In this document: positions 22,731 through 32,407 of the stretch, one piece after another
How the letters are laid out: every line of letters starts with the position of its first letter
How positions within the stretch are numbered: the stretch's first letter is position 1
Source: Liquidambar formosana
Taxonomy: Eukaryota > Streptophyta > Magnoliopsida > Saxifragales > Altingiaceae
Assembly: GCA_039720395.1 (NCBI GenBank)
Contig: CM077828.1
Location: 19,386,717-19,450,716, forward strand
DNA: 64,000 nucleotides
Direction: 5' to 3'
Notes under the pieces: generated by a model
Seen by the model: only the letters and a program-made list of their open reading frames with translations
Told to the model about the DNA's origin: nothing
The model's database searches: none
Program-made: the position numbers and the translations under genes

Positions 22731-22806
22731 AAAGAAGGCGCATATCAATGTGTCTTTCTAGACTTCACCGCACTTTACACTATTTCATGCTTACATTTTC
22801 AACTTA

Positions 22807-22812
22807 AATAAA
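22807..22812 (+). terminator. Poly(A) signal of the antisense gene
   Basis: AATAAA, 77 bp past the stop codon, in an A/T-rich context. Confidence 0.5.
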
Positions 22813-23066
22813 AATGACCAAGATGTACTGGTTATTTGTTCTCAAGAATTCGCTTTTTAATTAACTTTTGTATGTAATGAGAATCTTGAATGAATTGGTT
22901 TCATCATCCTTTCTACAGAGTACACTACCACCCTTCTCTTTCATGATTTGGACCGCACCCATACAGGGCTGCCTACGTATTCCCATACCTCAACTTGAAT
23001 TTTGTGATACTATGGCTTGCTCTTTTTTCTTGGGAAATCAGGTCCTCGTAGTTCGGATGCTTCTTC

Positions 23067-24428
23067 TTACACATAATATTTTCGCAATCGATCCATGTTA
23101 ACCGGCTGCATGAGTTCGTTACCATCCCCATCAATCAGCTTAACTGCTCCTCCTGACATGATCGTCTTTATAATGTACGGGCCTATCCAACTGGGCCTGA
23201 ACTTACCCCTTGGATCGAATATTTGTGCTTGCATCTGCTTAAGCACTAAATCTCCTTCCTTTAGTCCTCTAGGCCTCACCTTTTTGTTGAAAGCTCTGGC
23301 GATTCTTTTTTGATAGCCTTGAACATGGTACAAAGACTGCAATCTCTTCTCGTCAATCAATGCTAACTGCTCATATCTACTCTTCATCCATTCTGCTTCT
23401 GATATCTGGTTTTCTATCATAGTTCTCAGCGAACCAACCTCCATCTCTACTGGTAACACAGCTTCCATCCCATACACTAAAGAGTATGGTGTAGCACCAG
23501 TTGATGTTCTAATGGATGTACGATAACCCCAAAGTGCAAATGGTAATTTTTCTGCCCAATCTTTATATGTGACTGCGCTTTTCTCCAGGATTGACTTAAT
23601 ATTTTTGTTGGCAGCTTCCACAGCTCCATTTGTCTGAGGTCTATACGGGGAAGACTTGTGATGCTTTATCTGATACTCCTCAAACAGTGCTTTGACCTCA
23701 TTCTGGAAGTGTAACCCATTATCTGTGATCACTTCATATGGCACTCCGTATCGACATATAATGTTCTGTTCAATGAACCTTGCTACATGCGATGACTTCA
23801 ACTCCACATAAGCAGCTGCTTCTACCCATTTGGTAAAGTAGTCCATAGCAACCAGAATATACTTGTGTCCTCCCGTAGCTTTGGGTTTAATTTCTCCAAT
23901 TATGTCGATGCCCCAAGTAGAAAATGGCCATGGCGACGTCATTTGATGCAATTCCACCGGTGGCATATAGTTCAAGTTGGCATACACTTGGCATTGATGG
24001 CACTTCTTTACGTATTCCACACAGTCTCCTATCATGGTTGTCCAGAAGTATCCCATTCTGACTATCTTCTTGGCCAACATCTTCCCACTCATATGAGGCC
24101 CACATACACCTTCATGAACCTCTCCCATAAGAATTCGTGCCTTTTCTTCATCCACACATAGCAAATGAATCCCATCATACGATCTTTTATATAAATCTCC
24201 TCCGCATAAGATGTACTGTGCAGCCATGAGACGCAATGCCCTTCGGTCCTTCTTGTTAGCATCTTCCGGATATTCACCTTTCTCAATCACATTCTTGATG
24301 TCGTAATACCAAGGTCTCCCATCACCAGGCTCCGCATCTATCAGCATCACGGCTTCCTCATATGCCGGTCGAGACTTCTGGTGTATGCTTAATGGCTTCA
24401 TCGGGGCGCCTTCTGGTACGTTGATCAT
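23067..24428 (-). CDS. Tat element integrase, 453 codons from first ATG
   Basis: Order of parts: linker, zinc-binding region with HEGVCGPH and CHQC (HHCC type), catalytic core with FSTWGIDIIGE (first Asp), VITDNGLHF (second Asp) and TNGAVEAANK (Glu), then a C-terminal DNA-binding region with GDLVLKQM and GKFRPSWIGPY. There is no chromodomain. It inserts the cDNA into the genome. It lies one frame away from the gag-pol ORF and overlaps its end by 71 nt. In relatives integrase is normally continuous with pol, so this copy needs either a frameshift event or is disabled. Confidence 0.9.
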   Translation of the reverse strand: MINVPEGAPMKPLSIHQKSRPAYEEAVMLIDAEPGDGRPWYYDIKNVIEKGEYPEDANKKDRRALRLMAAQYILCGGDLYKRSYDGIHLLCVDEEKARILMGEVHEGVCGPHMSGKMLAKKIVRMGYFWTTMIGDCVEYVKKCHQCQVYANLNYMPPVELHQMTSPWPFSTWGIDIIGEIKPKATGGHKYILVAMDYFTKWVEAAAYVELKSSHVARFIEQNIICRYGVPYEVITDNGLHFQNEVKALFEEYQIKHHKSSPYRPQTNGAVEAANKNIKSILEKSAVTYKDWAEKLPFALWGYRTSIRTSTGATPYSLVYGMEAVLPVEMEVGSLRTMIENQISEAEWMKSRYEQLALIDEKRLQSLYHVQGYQKRIARAFNKKVRPRGLKEGDLVLKQMQAQIFDPRGKFRPSWIGPYIIKTIMSGGAVKLIDGDGNELMQPVNMDRLRKYYV

Positions 24429-27400
24429 GGATGCTAGATGTCGCTAGGGCATCAGCAAATTGATTGCGCGATCTAGGGAGTGGAGTATAAATGACCTTAT
24501 CGAATTTCTGCGTAAGCTTCTCCAGATACCCCTGGTATGGTTTGAGATGTTCTTCCCTGGTCTTCCAAATCTTTTGAACTTGTGATATTACTAGGGCAGA
24601 ATCACCAAATACTTCCACTTCTCGTACCCCTAAAACCAATAGAGCTTCCATTCCAGCAATACACGCTTCATATTCTGCTGTGTTGTTTGAATTCTCAAAA
24701 TTCAACTTCATGGACATTGGGATGTGTGATCCATCTGGAGCAATTAGTAATACCCCAATTCCATCCCCGTATTGATTCGAAGCCCCGTCAAAGTACATTT
24801 TCCACACTTTTCCTTCTTCAATCGCCAAAACATTCTCGTCTGGAAAATCATCATCAAGATTTTGCCCCGTAACTGGATGCTCTGCACAATGTTCTGCTAT
24901 CGCTCTCCCTTTTATACTCTTCCGAGTGACATATTTCAATTCATATCCTGCCAAGATTATCGCCCATCGTGACATTCTCCCATTTAGCACAGCCTTCTCA
25001 AACAAGTATTTTAGTGGGTCCATTCGAGCCACCACCCAAACTTCATAACTCAGCAGAATGTGTCTCAACTTCTTCGCGGCCCATACGAGAGCGAAGCATG
25101 ATTTCTCAATTGGAGAATAGCGTGCTTCATAACCATGCAACTTTTTACTGAGGTAGTATATAGCATACTCACCTCCTTGCCCATTATCCTGCGCCAACAT
25201 ACATCCTAATGCTTCTTCAAATACCGACAGATAAAGTAGCAAGGGTTTTCCTGGCCTTGGGGGCTGCAAAATTGGCGGCTTCAAGAGGTACCCCTTCACT
25301 GCATCGAAGGCTTGCTGGCATTGATCATTCCATCCTTTACTCCCCCCTTTCTTTAACAACTTGAAGATCGGTTCACACGTGGTAGTCATTTTGGCTATGA
25401 AACGGCTGATGTACTGTAATCGCCCTAGAAATCCTCTGACCTCTTTCTCAGTCTTTGGAGGTGCCATTTCAAGGATGGCTTTGATTTTCGTTGGGTCTAT
25501 CTCAATACCTCTGCTACTCACTACATAACCCAGCAATTTCCCAGTCGTCACCCCAAAAGTACACTTCTGCGGGTTTAGCCTCAGTTTATATTTCCTGATC
25601 CTATCAAAGAATTTCTTCAAATTGGACCAGTGCTCTTCTCTGGTTCCCGACTTCACGATCATGTCATCAACATATACTTCCACTTCTTTATGCATCATGT
25701 CATGTAGGAGTGCAGTAGCCATTCTCTGATAGGTTGCCCCTGCATTCTTCAAGCCAAAAGGCATAACTGTGTAGCCATAAATGCCCCATTCTGTTACAAA
25801 GGTTGTCTTGCTTACATCTTCTGGAGCCATCTTAATCTGATTGTAACCCGAGAATCCATCCATGAACGACATCATCGCACTTCCAGCTGTATTATCCACC
25901 AAGACATCGATGTGGGGTAACGGAAAATCATCTTTTGGGCATGCCTTATTGAGGTCCCTGTAGTCTACGCACATCCGTATCTTTCCATCTTTCTTTGGAA
26001 CTGGCACGATGTTGGCTACCCAATCAGTCTGCGTCATTGCCTTAATGAACCCCACATTAAGAAGTTTAGTGACTTCATCTTTGATTTGTATCATCAGCTC
26101 AGGCTTCATGCGACGAAACTTCTGCTTCACTGGCTTAGCATCTTCTTTTATCGGTATGTGATGTTGTGCTATCTCAGGATCAATGCCAGGCATGTCTTGA
26201 TAAGACCAAGCGAATACATCACTATACTCACGCAACAAGGCTATCAACTTGCCCTGTTCTGCTTCAGACAAGGTAGAACCAATTCGTATTTCTTTGTGAT
26301 TCTCGTTAATACCCAAGTCTATTAAAATAGTTTCGTCTTGAATAGGTATTACCTTCCTTTCTTGGTCCTTCTTAATTAATTCTTCAATGTAATCAATATC
26401 TTGTGATAATGCAGTTTCGTCATAAAAAGACACATCAAAATACGCAGAATCAAAGATATTATTACCAACAACAGGGGTGGTTACATTTTCGGGTTTGAGC
26501 TTATTCTTAGTTATAACGCTAGTTACACTTCCAATCCCTTTTCCCCATTCCCATGCACTAGTGCACCCATCAGCAGAAGTGATCAGATTGGCCGAGTTGT
26601 CAGCAGCAGCATCATCAGTCAAGGCATTGATCCACTCAGTCTGCTTGGGTTCTAGCAATGCTTGCATCATTTCCCCTTCCAGGAAACTTACCCAGTCTTC
26701 AGTCTTTGGCTTCTCCTTCTTTACACCAATCATCTCTTCTTTTCCAATTTTCAGCACTGCATTGAAAAAGACTTCTAGCCCTGGCACCATTTTTCCAGTT
26801 ACACGATCAAACCAAGGTTCTGGGAACCCACAGTAAGGAAAGTCATCTCCTTCTTTCACGAAGTTCCCATTGAGTGTGCCTCGGTTGATTGGCAAGCCAT
26901 CGTTTTCATCATTGTATCCCAACCCAAGACGATTATTCTGTAGCTTGAAATCTGGGAATTCGGCCACCCCTTGATTATATTTTCCCAGACCCATTCCTGG
27001 CATAAAGTTCATCTTTTTCATGAGATGAGCGGCAATATGATTGACACCTTCCCCAAAATCAGGAGAAATCTTCTCCATCTCACATGGCCCTACTTTTTCA
27101 ATAACCTGGATAATCTCAAACCCTCTCCAGGTCATTTCAGCTTCTTCTCCCTTCACTTCACAAACTGGAGCAGTGATTTCCCCATCCCCGTGTATTATCA
27201 GGATTCCTTCTTTCCAAGGGAGCTTAATCTTCTGATGAAGAGTAGAAGGCACCGCCCCTAGTGGGTGTAACCATGTTCTTCCCAACAGGAGATTAAAATT
27301 GGTATCAATGTCCATTACGCAGAATTCTACCTCTGACTCTATTGGCCCCACAGTACATGCAGCTTTAAAGGTCCCCAAAATCTTGCGGCACCCGTTGTCA

Positions 27401-29427
27401 TAAGCCCGCACAGTCAAAGCAGATGGTGTAAGTTGCTCTTCAGTGAGTCCCAATTTGGAGGCAGTGCGCATCGGGCACACATTCAATGCAGACCCGTTGT
27501 CCACCAGGACCACTGGTATTTTCTTGCCCTTGCATTCCACAGTAATGTATAAAGGCTTGGCATGAGCAATTCCTTCAACTGGCAAGTCGTCTGTTGAGAA
27601 TGCTAGCACAGCCTTACCTCCTGGGCTTGTACCCATCAGCGCTATTACTTGATCTGGTGAGGTCTCCATTGGTATTTCTTTTCTAGCCAGGGCTTCTAGA
27701 ACTGCTTGCCGATGCTTTTTGGATGCCACCAAAAGCCCCCATATGGAGATATTTGCCTGAGTTTTCTTCAATTGTTTCAGCACACGATCCTCATCGTCTT
27801 CTTCATCTGGCTTCTTGTCGTTTCTTTCTAGCTCAGCTTCCCTTCCTGGGTGATCCCCTTCCAGGTAAGATGGTTTGAAATGCCTCCCAGACCGAGTCAA
27901 ATGCAGAATTCCATCTTCTTCTGTCACCACATCGTCCATGGAATCCCAGAAAGTCCCTTTTTGGACATTGATTTCGCTGCAGTCCTTCCAGGCGTCCACA
28001 TCCAATACCATTACTTCCTTTATGAGATTTGAGGGATCCCACATCTCAGTGTCTTGCTCTATAAGCGCAACATTCCTCTGGTATTCTGGCAAAGGGTTCT
28101 GATGGATGTTTGGTTCTGCACCTTCTCTTGGCTTAGGAATCTTCTTGTTATCAATCAGGTCTTGAATTTCGTGCCTCAACCTAGCACAATTATCGGTCTT
28201 ATGCCCTGCCATTTGATGAAAATGACAAAATTCATTCAAATTGTAACGCGGTGGGATAGGATTAGGCAGAGGACGTGGTGCTAGCGCTTGCAGGTGCCCT
28301 CTTCTCGTCAAATTGGCAAAGGCTTTGGACAAAGACATCCCCAGATCATCGAACTCTCTTCTTGCCCCTTGGTTCACAGCAGCTACTATGTTTGAGTTTG
28401 AAGGTGGATTAACAGCCCTGTTTCCACCTTGATTGTTAGGACTCCCTCCAGATCCATAGGTTTTCTTCATCGCCTTCCCTTCATTTTTGTCTACTTGCCC
28501 ACTGTTTATTGCTTGCTCGATGCGAGTTCCACAATCATACAACTGTTCAAAGTTCATAACAGGAGATGCCAGCAATCGATTGAAATACACAGGCTGCAAA
28601 TTTTTTATGATTAAATTGACTTGATCCCTTTCCGTAGGCCGGTTCACCATTTTGATCGCTTTTTTCCTCCACCTGGCTAGGAATTCAGAAAATGTCTCGC
28701 CACACTTTTGTGTTGTCATCTCAAGATCACGCAAGGTCGTGTCCAGCATGGTGTTGTAGTTGTACTGGTCTTTGAATAACTTCATTAATGGTTCCCAAGA
28801 CGAAATTTGTGCATCATCCAAGCCATAGTACCATTTGGAAGCCTCTCCAACAAGTGATAAGGGAAAAGCAGCCAACGCTTGGGCTTCATTCATCCCTTTC
28901 ATTCTTACAATATTCATGTACTGGCGAATGTGCTGCTTAGGATCTCCATTCCCGTCGAACTTCTCTGTGTCAGCAATTTTAAACTTTGATGGTAAATTTG
29001 CTAAAGGATCAGAGGATGATCCTCCAACAAACATGAAATCATCCATGCCCTGGGATTTACGCATTGCTGCATGCATCTTCTCCACTTTTTCCTTCATCTC
29101 CTCCTGCCCAGCTGTATATTTTTCCCACTTTTCCCAATCTTTTTTCTTTTTCATATAGTCTGCATAATCATCTTCTTCCCACATTTCATTTTCATCTCCC
29201 TTGCTTCTTTCTTCTCTTCCTTTTCCTTTTTTGTCTGATGAAGTCCCCTCTTCCCTTTTTTCTGCTAAAGGCATTTCTTCACTCGTCGTTCCTTCTTCTG
29301 GCTTTTCTTTCTCTTTTCCTTTTTCCAGGTTTTGGAGACGATCCTCTATCCCAGCCACCCGTGCATCTAGTTTTCCCATCGTTGTTTCCATTCGGCCCAA
29401 TATTTCCATCAGCGCAGGGTCTGCCAT
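24358..29427 (-). CDS. Tat element Gag-protease-RT-RNase H-aRNase H polyprotein, 1689 aa
   Basis: It starts at ATG 29427. A charged coiled-coil N-terminus is followed by the Gag domain (about 150-310, WYYGLDDAQISSW), a CHHC knuckle (CHFHQMAGHKTDNC), protease with DNGSALN (Asp 643), a G-patch-like segment (about 795-830, MPGMGLGKYNQG), reverse transcriptase with YVDDM (1252-1256), a first RNase H region that lacks the usual TDAS motif, and a second archaeal-type RNase H starting MYFDGAS (Asp 1547) with NNTAEYEA. Two RNase H domains are the mark of the Tat lineage. The reading frame is uninterrupted for 5 kb. After the second RNase H the frame runs into unrelated residues and stops at 24358, because of the one-base offset to integrase. 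Confidence 0.95.
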   Translation of the reverse strand: MADPALMEILGRMETTMGKLDARVAGIEDRLQNLEKGKEKEKPEEGTTSEEMPLAEKREEGTSSDKKGKGREERSKGDENEMWEEDDYADYMKKKKDWEKWEKYTAGQEEMKEKVEKMHAAMRKSQGMDDFMFVGGSSSDPLANLPSKFKIADTEKFDGNGDPKQHIRQYMNIVRMKGMNEAQALAAFPLSLVGEASKWYYGLDDAQISSWEPLMKLFKDQYNYNTMLDTTLRDLEMTTQKCGETFSEFLARWRKKAIKMVNRPTERDQVNLIIKNLQPVYFNRLLASPVMNFEQLYDCGTRIEQAINSGQVDKNEGKAMKKTYGSGGSPNNQGGNRAVNPPSNSNIVAAVNQGARREFDDLGMSLSKAFANLTRRGHLQALAPRPLPNPIPPRYNLNEFCHFHQMAGHKTDNCARLRHEIQDLIDNKKIPKPREGAEPNIHQNPLPEYQRNVALIEQDTEMWDPSNLIKEVMVLDVDAWKDCSEINVQKGTFWDSMDDVVTEEDGILHLTRSGRHFKPSYLEGDHPGREAELERNDKKPDEEDDEDRVLKQLKKTQANISIWGLLVASKKHRQAVLEALARKEIPMETSPDQVIALMGTSPGGKAVLAFSTDDLPVEGIAHAKPLYITVECKGKKIPVVLVDNGSALNVCPMRTASKLGLTEEQLTPSALTVRAYDNGCRKILGTFKAACTVGPIESEVEFCVMDIDTNFNLLLGRTWLHPLGAVPSTLHQKIKLPWKEGILIIHGDGEITAPVCEVKGEEAEMTWRGFEIIQVIEKVGPCEMEKISPDFGEGVNHIAAHLMKKMNFMPGMGLGKYNQGVAEFPDFKLQNNRLGLGYNDENDGLPINRGTLNGNFVKEGDDFPYCGFPEPWFDRVTGKMVPGLEVFFNAVLKIGKEEMIGVKKEKPKTEDWVSFLEGEMMQALLEPKQTEWINALTDDAAADNSANLITSADGCTSAWEWGKGIGSVTSVITKNKLKPENVTTPVVGNNIFDSAYFDVSFYDETALSQDIDYIEELIKKDQERKVIPIQDETILIDLGINENHKEIRIGSTLSEAEQGKLIALLREYSDVFAWSYQDMPGIDPEIAQHHIPIKEDAKPVKQKFRRMKPELMIQIKDEVTKLLNVGFIKAMTQTDWVANIVPVPKKDGKIRMCVDYRDLNKACPKDDFPLPHIDVLVDNTAGSAMMSFMDGFSGYNQIKMAPEDVSKTTFVTEWGIYGYTVMPFGLKNAGATYQRMATALLHDMMHKEVEVYVDDMIVKSGTREEHWSNLKKFFDRIRKYKLRLNPQKCTFGVTTGKLLGYVVSSRGIEIDPTKIKAILEMAPPKTEKEVRGFLGRLQYISRFIAKMTTTCEPIFKLLKKGGSKGWNDQCQQAFDAVKGYLLKPPILQPPRPGKPLLLYLSVFEEALGCMLAQDNGQGGEYAIYYLSKKLHGYEARYSPIEKSCFALVWAAKKLRHILLSYEVWVVARMDPLKYLFEKAVLNGRMSRWAIILAGYELKYVTRKSIKGRAIAEHCAEHPVTGQNLDDDFPDENVLAIEEGKVWKMYFDGASNQYGDGIGVLLIAPDGSHIPMSMKLNFENSNNTAEYEACIAGMEALLVLGVREVEVFGDSALVISQVQKIWKTREEHLKPYQGYLEKLTQKFDKVIYTPLPRSRNQFADALATSSIHDQRTRRRPDEAIKHTPEVSTGI

Positions 29428-29741
29428 ATTTTTATTCTTCTTTAACCTGTTTGTTGTTGGTGATCTAACCCAAGCAGTACTGAGCTCTTGTGACTTTGTT
29501 GAGCGACCAATTGTGTTCTGCCAGTCGAAAATTGTTTAGGTTTCATCCCAATATAATTAGCATTTTAAGAATTTGTCTATCTTATGCATACTTTTATCAT
29601 GTTCACTAATTCTTCAAAAAGTTTGCATAGGATAGATCAGAAAAGAAAAGCCCAGTATTATTGTGAATTTAAGCCCTTTACAATGCACTCATCTAACTCT
29701 CAATTGGCTCCCAGCCCGTTCATTCTTCTTCTTCTTCTTCT

Positions 29742-29777
<36 letters not shown>

Positions 29778-30439
29778 GGCTTGGGTCCATTACACAACTT
29801 TTATACGATTCTCACACTAATAGGGCTTAAATTCGGACAACACTGGGCTTTGATTTTATTACCCAAATCAACTCTAATGGTTAAGTCCAAATCCACATGC
29901 CGAGTGGGTCGGTCGGTTCGAAATGGGCCACACTATTGTTTAAACTCTTCGTTTTAAGACCCAATTATTTGTTTCAATCTTGCAATAGGTCTTAGACTTG
30001 CTAAAAAATCTATTTAATCCACTCGGGTTTCCCATTCCTGTTGACAGATGAGTATTGGGCTAGTAGCCCAATAACACACGGACGTCCAAGACTTTGGCAC
30101 ATCCAAACTGTTAAGCCCAAACCCGAAAACCTACCCTCTCTCACCGACAGGGGCAGCACGACCGACAGTTCGCAATGTCGAGGTCTGGACGTTGTCAATA
30201 AAGCAACAGTGTTGTTGCAGACCCAAATCGCATCGGATCCCCGTTGTCAACAAAGCAATAGTGTTGTTGCAGACCCAAATCGCATCGGATCAACACAGTG
30301 CATTGGTTTTTGCGATCTGCTCTTGGCTTGAGTGAGGGTGGTTTTTCTTTAAAAACCAGAGTTTGATTGTGGGTGCTTAAACACTCTTCCCCAACCTTCA
30401 GAGAAAACTCTCTTCCTCTAAATCCTCTCTTACGAACTC
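29428..30439. other. Tat element leader between gag and the antisense ORF
   Basis: No ORF of note on the element's sense strand. A T-run of about 33 lies near 29744-29776 after a TTC repeat. A two-copy direct repeat lies at 30191-30291. Confidence 0.6.
30191..30291. repeat. Two-copy direct repeat, period 52
   Basis: GTTGTCAA...CGCATCGGATC at 30191-30239 and 30243-30291, two mismatches by eye. It sits 150-250 bp in front of the antisense 202-aa ORF. Confidence 0.85.
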
Positions 30440-31048
30440 ATGGCTTCTTCTTCCTCTGCCCCACAAAACCGTCCTGACTTAAACACAACGCCAGCAACAC
30501 AACCAGAGGTCTGGCACCCAAGGTTCCTAAATGTTCAAAACCAACCCCTTACAGTTGACGATTCTGTAATTTACAATCTTGCGAACGCAACGGCAGTAGC
30601 GGAGGGACTCATCACTCCTCGTGATGAGAGAATACTGAGTGGACGGTCCGACCTGGACGTAATAAGAGACTCCATGGCTCTCAGCGCCCAGGCCACCACA
30701 TTTACTGCTAACATGGCTCGGCGTTTGCACACCAGAAATGTGCACATGCAAAGTCTAAGTGACCAGGTCACCCGTCTCCAGGGGTTGCTCGACGGAGCCT
30801 ATCGAAGGATGAGGGCTTTGAGAGCGGAGAATAGAGAGTTACAAAGAATGGTGGACTCCTATTCTAACAGACTCACACCAAGGGTCGAGGCACTGGAGAG
30901 GCTCACTGATCAAATCATTGATCGAGAAAGGGGTCCGAGCAGCCCACAGAGGCAACCTCCAGCTGATCCCTCCAGCTCTACCCCAGGCCCACAAAGGCAA
31001 CCCCCAACTGACCCTTCTAGCTCTACCCAAAATGCTACTATTGAGTAG
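30440..31048 (+). CDS. Antisense coiled-coil ORF in the Tat leader, 202 aa
   Basis: True ATG at 30440, TAG at 31046. The N-terminus is Ser/Pro/Thr-rich, residues about 95-165 are helix-forming with heptad-like Leu spacing (LSDQVTRLQGLL, MRALRAENRELQRM), and the tail repeats PQRQPPxDPSSST twice. I do not recognise the family. It lies between the 5' LTR and gag, in the opposite direction to the element, like the PMD-like gene at the other end. No clear TATA is seen; a TTTAAAAA lies about 90 bp upstream. Codon composition looks coding. It could be a captured host fragment. Confidence 0.5.
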   Translation: MASSSSAPQNRPDLNTTPATQPEVWHPRFLNVQNQPLTVDDSVIYNLANATAVAEGLITPRDERILSGRSDLDVIRDSMALSAQATTFTANMARRLHTRNVHMQSLSDQVTRLQGLLDGAYRRMRALRAENRELQRMVDSYSNRLTPRVEALERLTDQIIDRERGPSSPQRQPPADPSSSTPGPQRQPPTDPSSSTQNATIE

Positions 31049-31298
31049 CTCTCACTTCTTTCTCTTTTTTTTTTTTCATTTTTTTTTTGTCTTATTTTTT
31101 ATTTTTTTTTAATGGAAATGACACTCTCTCTTCTCTTTTTTTTTCTATTTTCAACTGGAGAACAAATGGTAGAGTACAAGAGGTAAACAGATGAACACAA
31201 AAGAAGACCATCATTTATTCACATAAACTGACTGGAGTACACATCTCGACTCTTACAATCCACCAAAGCACATTACACGACATCAAACCCTTAAAATT

Positions 31299-31460
31299 CT
31301 AAGGATAAAAGAAATACATCAACATGAGCAATACCATGAGGACCGCCACAAACGGAATCGCCACTTCGATTGGAACCCCCTCACGCAAACAGAAGCTGAC
31401 TGCTAGGCCAAAAATGACGATGTGTAGGATGACAGCCGTGAGGACATCAGAAGAAGCCAT
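31299..31460 (-). CDS. Small two-helix membrane ORF in the Tat leader, 53 aa
   Basis: On the element's sense strand, ATG at 31460, TAG at 31301-31299. Two hydrophobic segments (VLTAVILHIVIFGLAVSF and AIPFVAVLMVLLMLMYFF) flank a short charged loop with REGVPIE. A TATA box lies 46 bp upstream of the ATG. It lies upstream of gag, so it would be the first ORF of any full-length RNA started in the 5' LTR, or could have its own transcript. The family is not recognised. It is short, so chance cannot be ruled out. Confidence 0.45.
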   Translation of the reverse strand: MASSDVLTAVILHIVIFGLAVSFCLREGVPIEVAIPFVAVLMVLLMLMYFFYP

Positions 31461-31492
31461 GGTCGCAGAGATACTGATCCAAGAGGTATAAC

Positions 31493-31645
31493 AACGGGTA
31501 CTTATAGAGCAAACCCATAACGGCTAGAATTAGCACACCCCAACGGCTATGGATAGTGGACATCAAAGTGAACTCTCAACGGTCCTAAATAGCACTCCCA
31601 ACGGCTGTGAACAGTGGACATAAGCAGTGGACTTCTAACGGCTAT
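31493..31645. promoter_or_regulatory. Cluster of AACGG (MSA-like) motifs
   Basis: AACGG occurs six times in about 150 bp (31493, 31519, 31542, 31578, 31600 and 31637 approximately). Two sites, 31539-31549 and 31634-31644, fit the mitosis-specific activator consensus YCYAACGGYYA bound by three-repeat Myb proteins. They lie directly upstream of the TATA box of the 53-aa ORF. Confidence 0.5.
31499..31506 (-). promoter_or_regulatory. TATA box in front of the 53-aa ORF
   Basis: TATAAGTA on the minus strand, ending 39 bp before the ATG at 31460. Confidence 0.5.
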
Positions 31646-32388
31646 GAGCAGCAATCTCCTAATGGTTGCACACAGTGGACCTCTAATTTCCTTACAGGCT
31701 TGGACCGTTTGCAAGATTAAATTTTTTTTTAGTTGGGCTTTAATTCAACAGACCTTAAACAATATTGGGCCTCGCCCCATACCCGTATCCTAAAAAAAAA
31801 TTAAAATGATGCACATTGCACATTCACACAGATTTGCACAAAAAGAAATGTTTTTTTTTTTTGATTTTTTTTTTTTTTGAAAAGATTCTTTTTTTTTTTT
31901 TTTTTTTTTAATGGGCCTAAACCGTCTATTCCTTCAATTAGGTATACTCACGTCCTAATGAATAAAAAAGATGCATGACACACATTCACACAAAAACTAT
32001 ACACTAAAGAAAATTTACCCATGTTTTTAATGTGCTAGTCAAACCAAGGGTCTCCTTATATCCTCCGTCTTCAATGGGTTACCCAAGCTAGGATGCCCGA
32101 AAGCAATCCGTTAACGTACTCACAAGCTTATTACAGGCTAGTGGCACAGGCTGTGGGTTGATGGTGTAGGTTGCGGATTGCCCATAGGATCGAGTGGAAC
32201 CCGGGAACCCTCACCAAACTGCCATCGGGGTATAGAAATTGGCCATAGTGTGTGTGTGCAGCATTTTGTTGTAAAATTCTTTTTTTTTTTTTTTAAAAAA
32301 AAAAACCTTTATTCATCACAAATTTTTTTTCAGATTAAATTAAAATACTAATTATAGTCAATGAATACTTTGAAGTTAAGCTCATTGA
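31646..32388. other. Tat element 5' leader next to the primer site
   Basis: Non-coding. Several long T and A runs (31853-31910, 32281-32305). No ORF or RNA gene recognised. Confidence 0.6.
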
Positions 32389-32406
32389 TCCCCAGCAGAG
32401 TCGCCA
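32389..32406 (-). other. Primer-binding site of the Tat element
   Basis: TGGCGACTCTGCTGGGGA on the minus strand, one base inside the 5' LTR. It starts with TGG, complementary to a tRNA 3' CCA. I did not assign the tRNA; Ogre relatives commonly use an Arg tRNA. Confidence 0.8.
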
Positions 32407-32407
32407 C

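Noticed and set aside
25000..29468. Numerous plus-strand ORFs opposite Tat gag-pol
   Set aside because: Reverse-strand shadows of the polyprotein. No family features, promoter or splicing as seen for the PMD-like gene.
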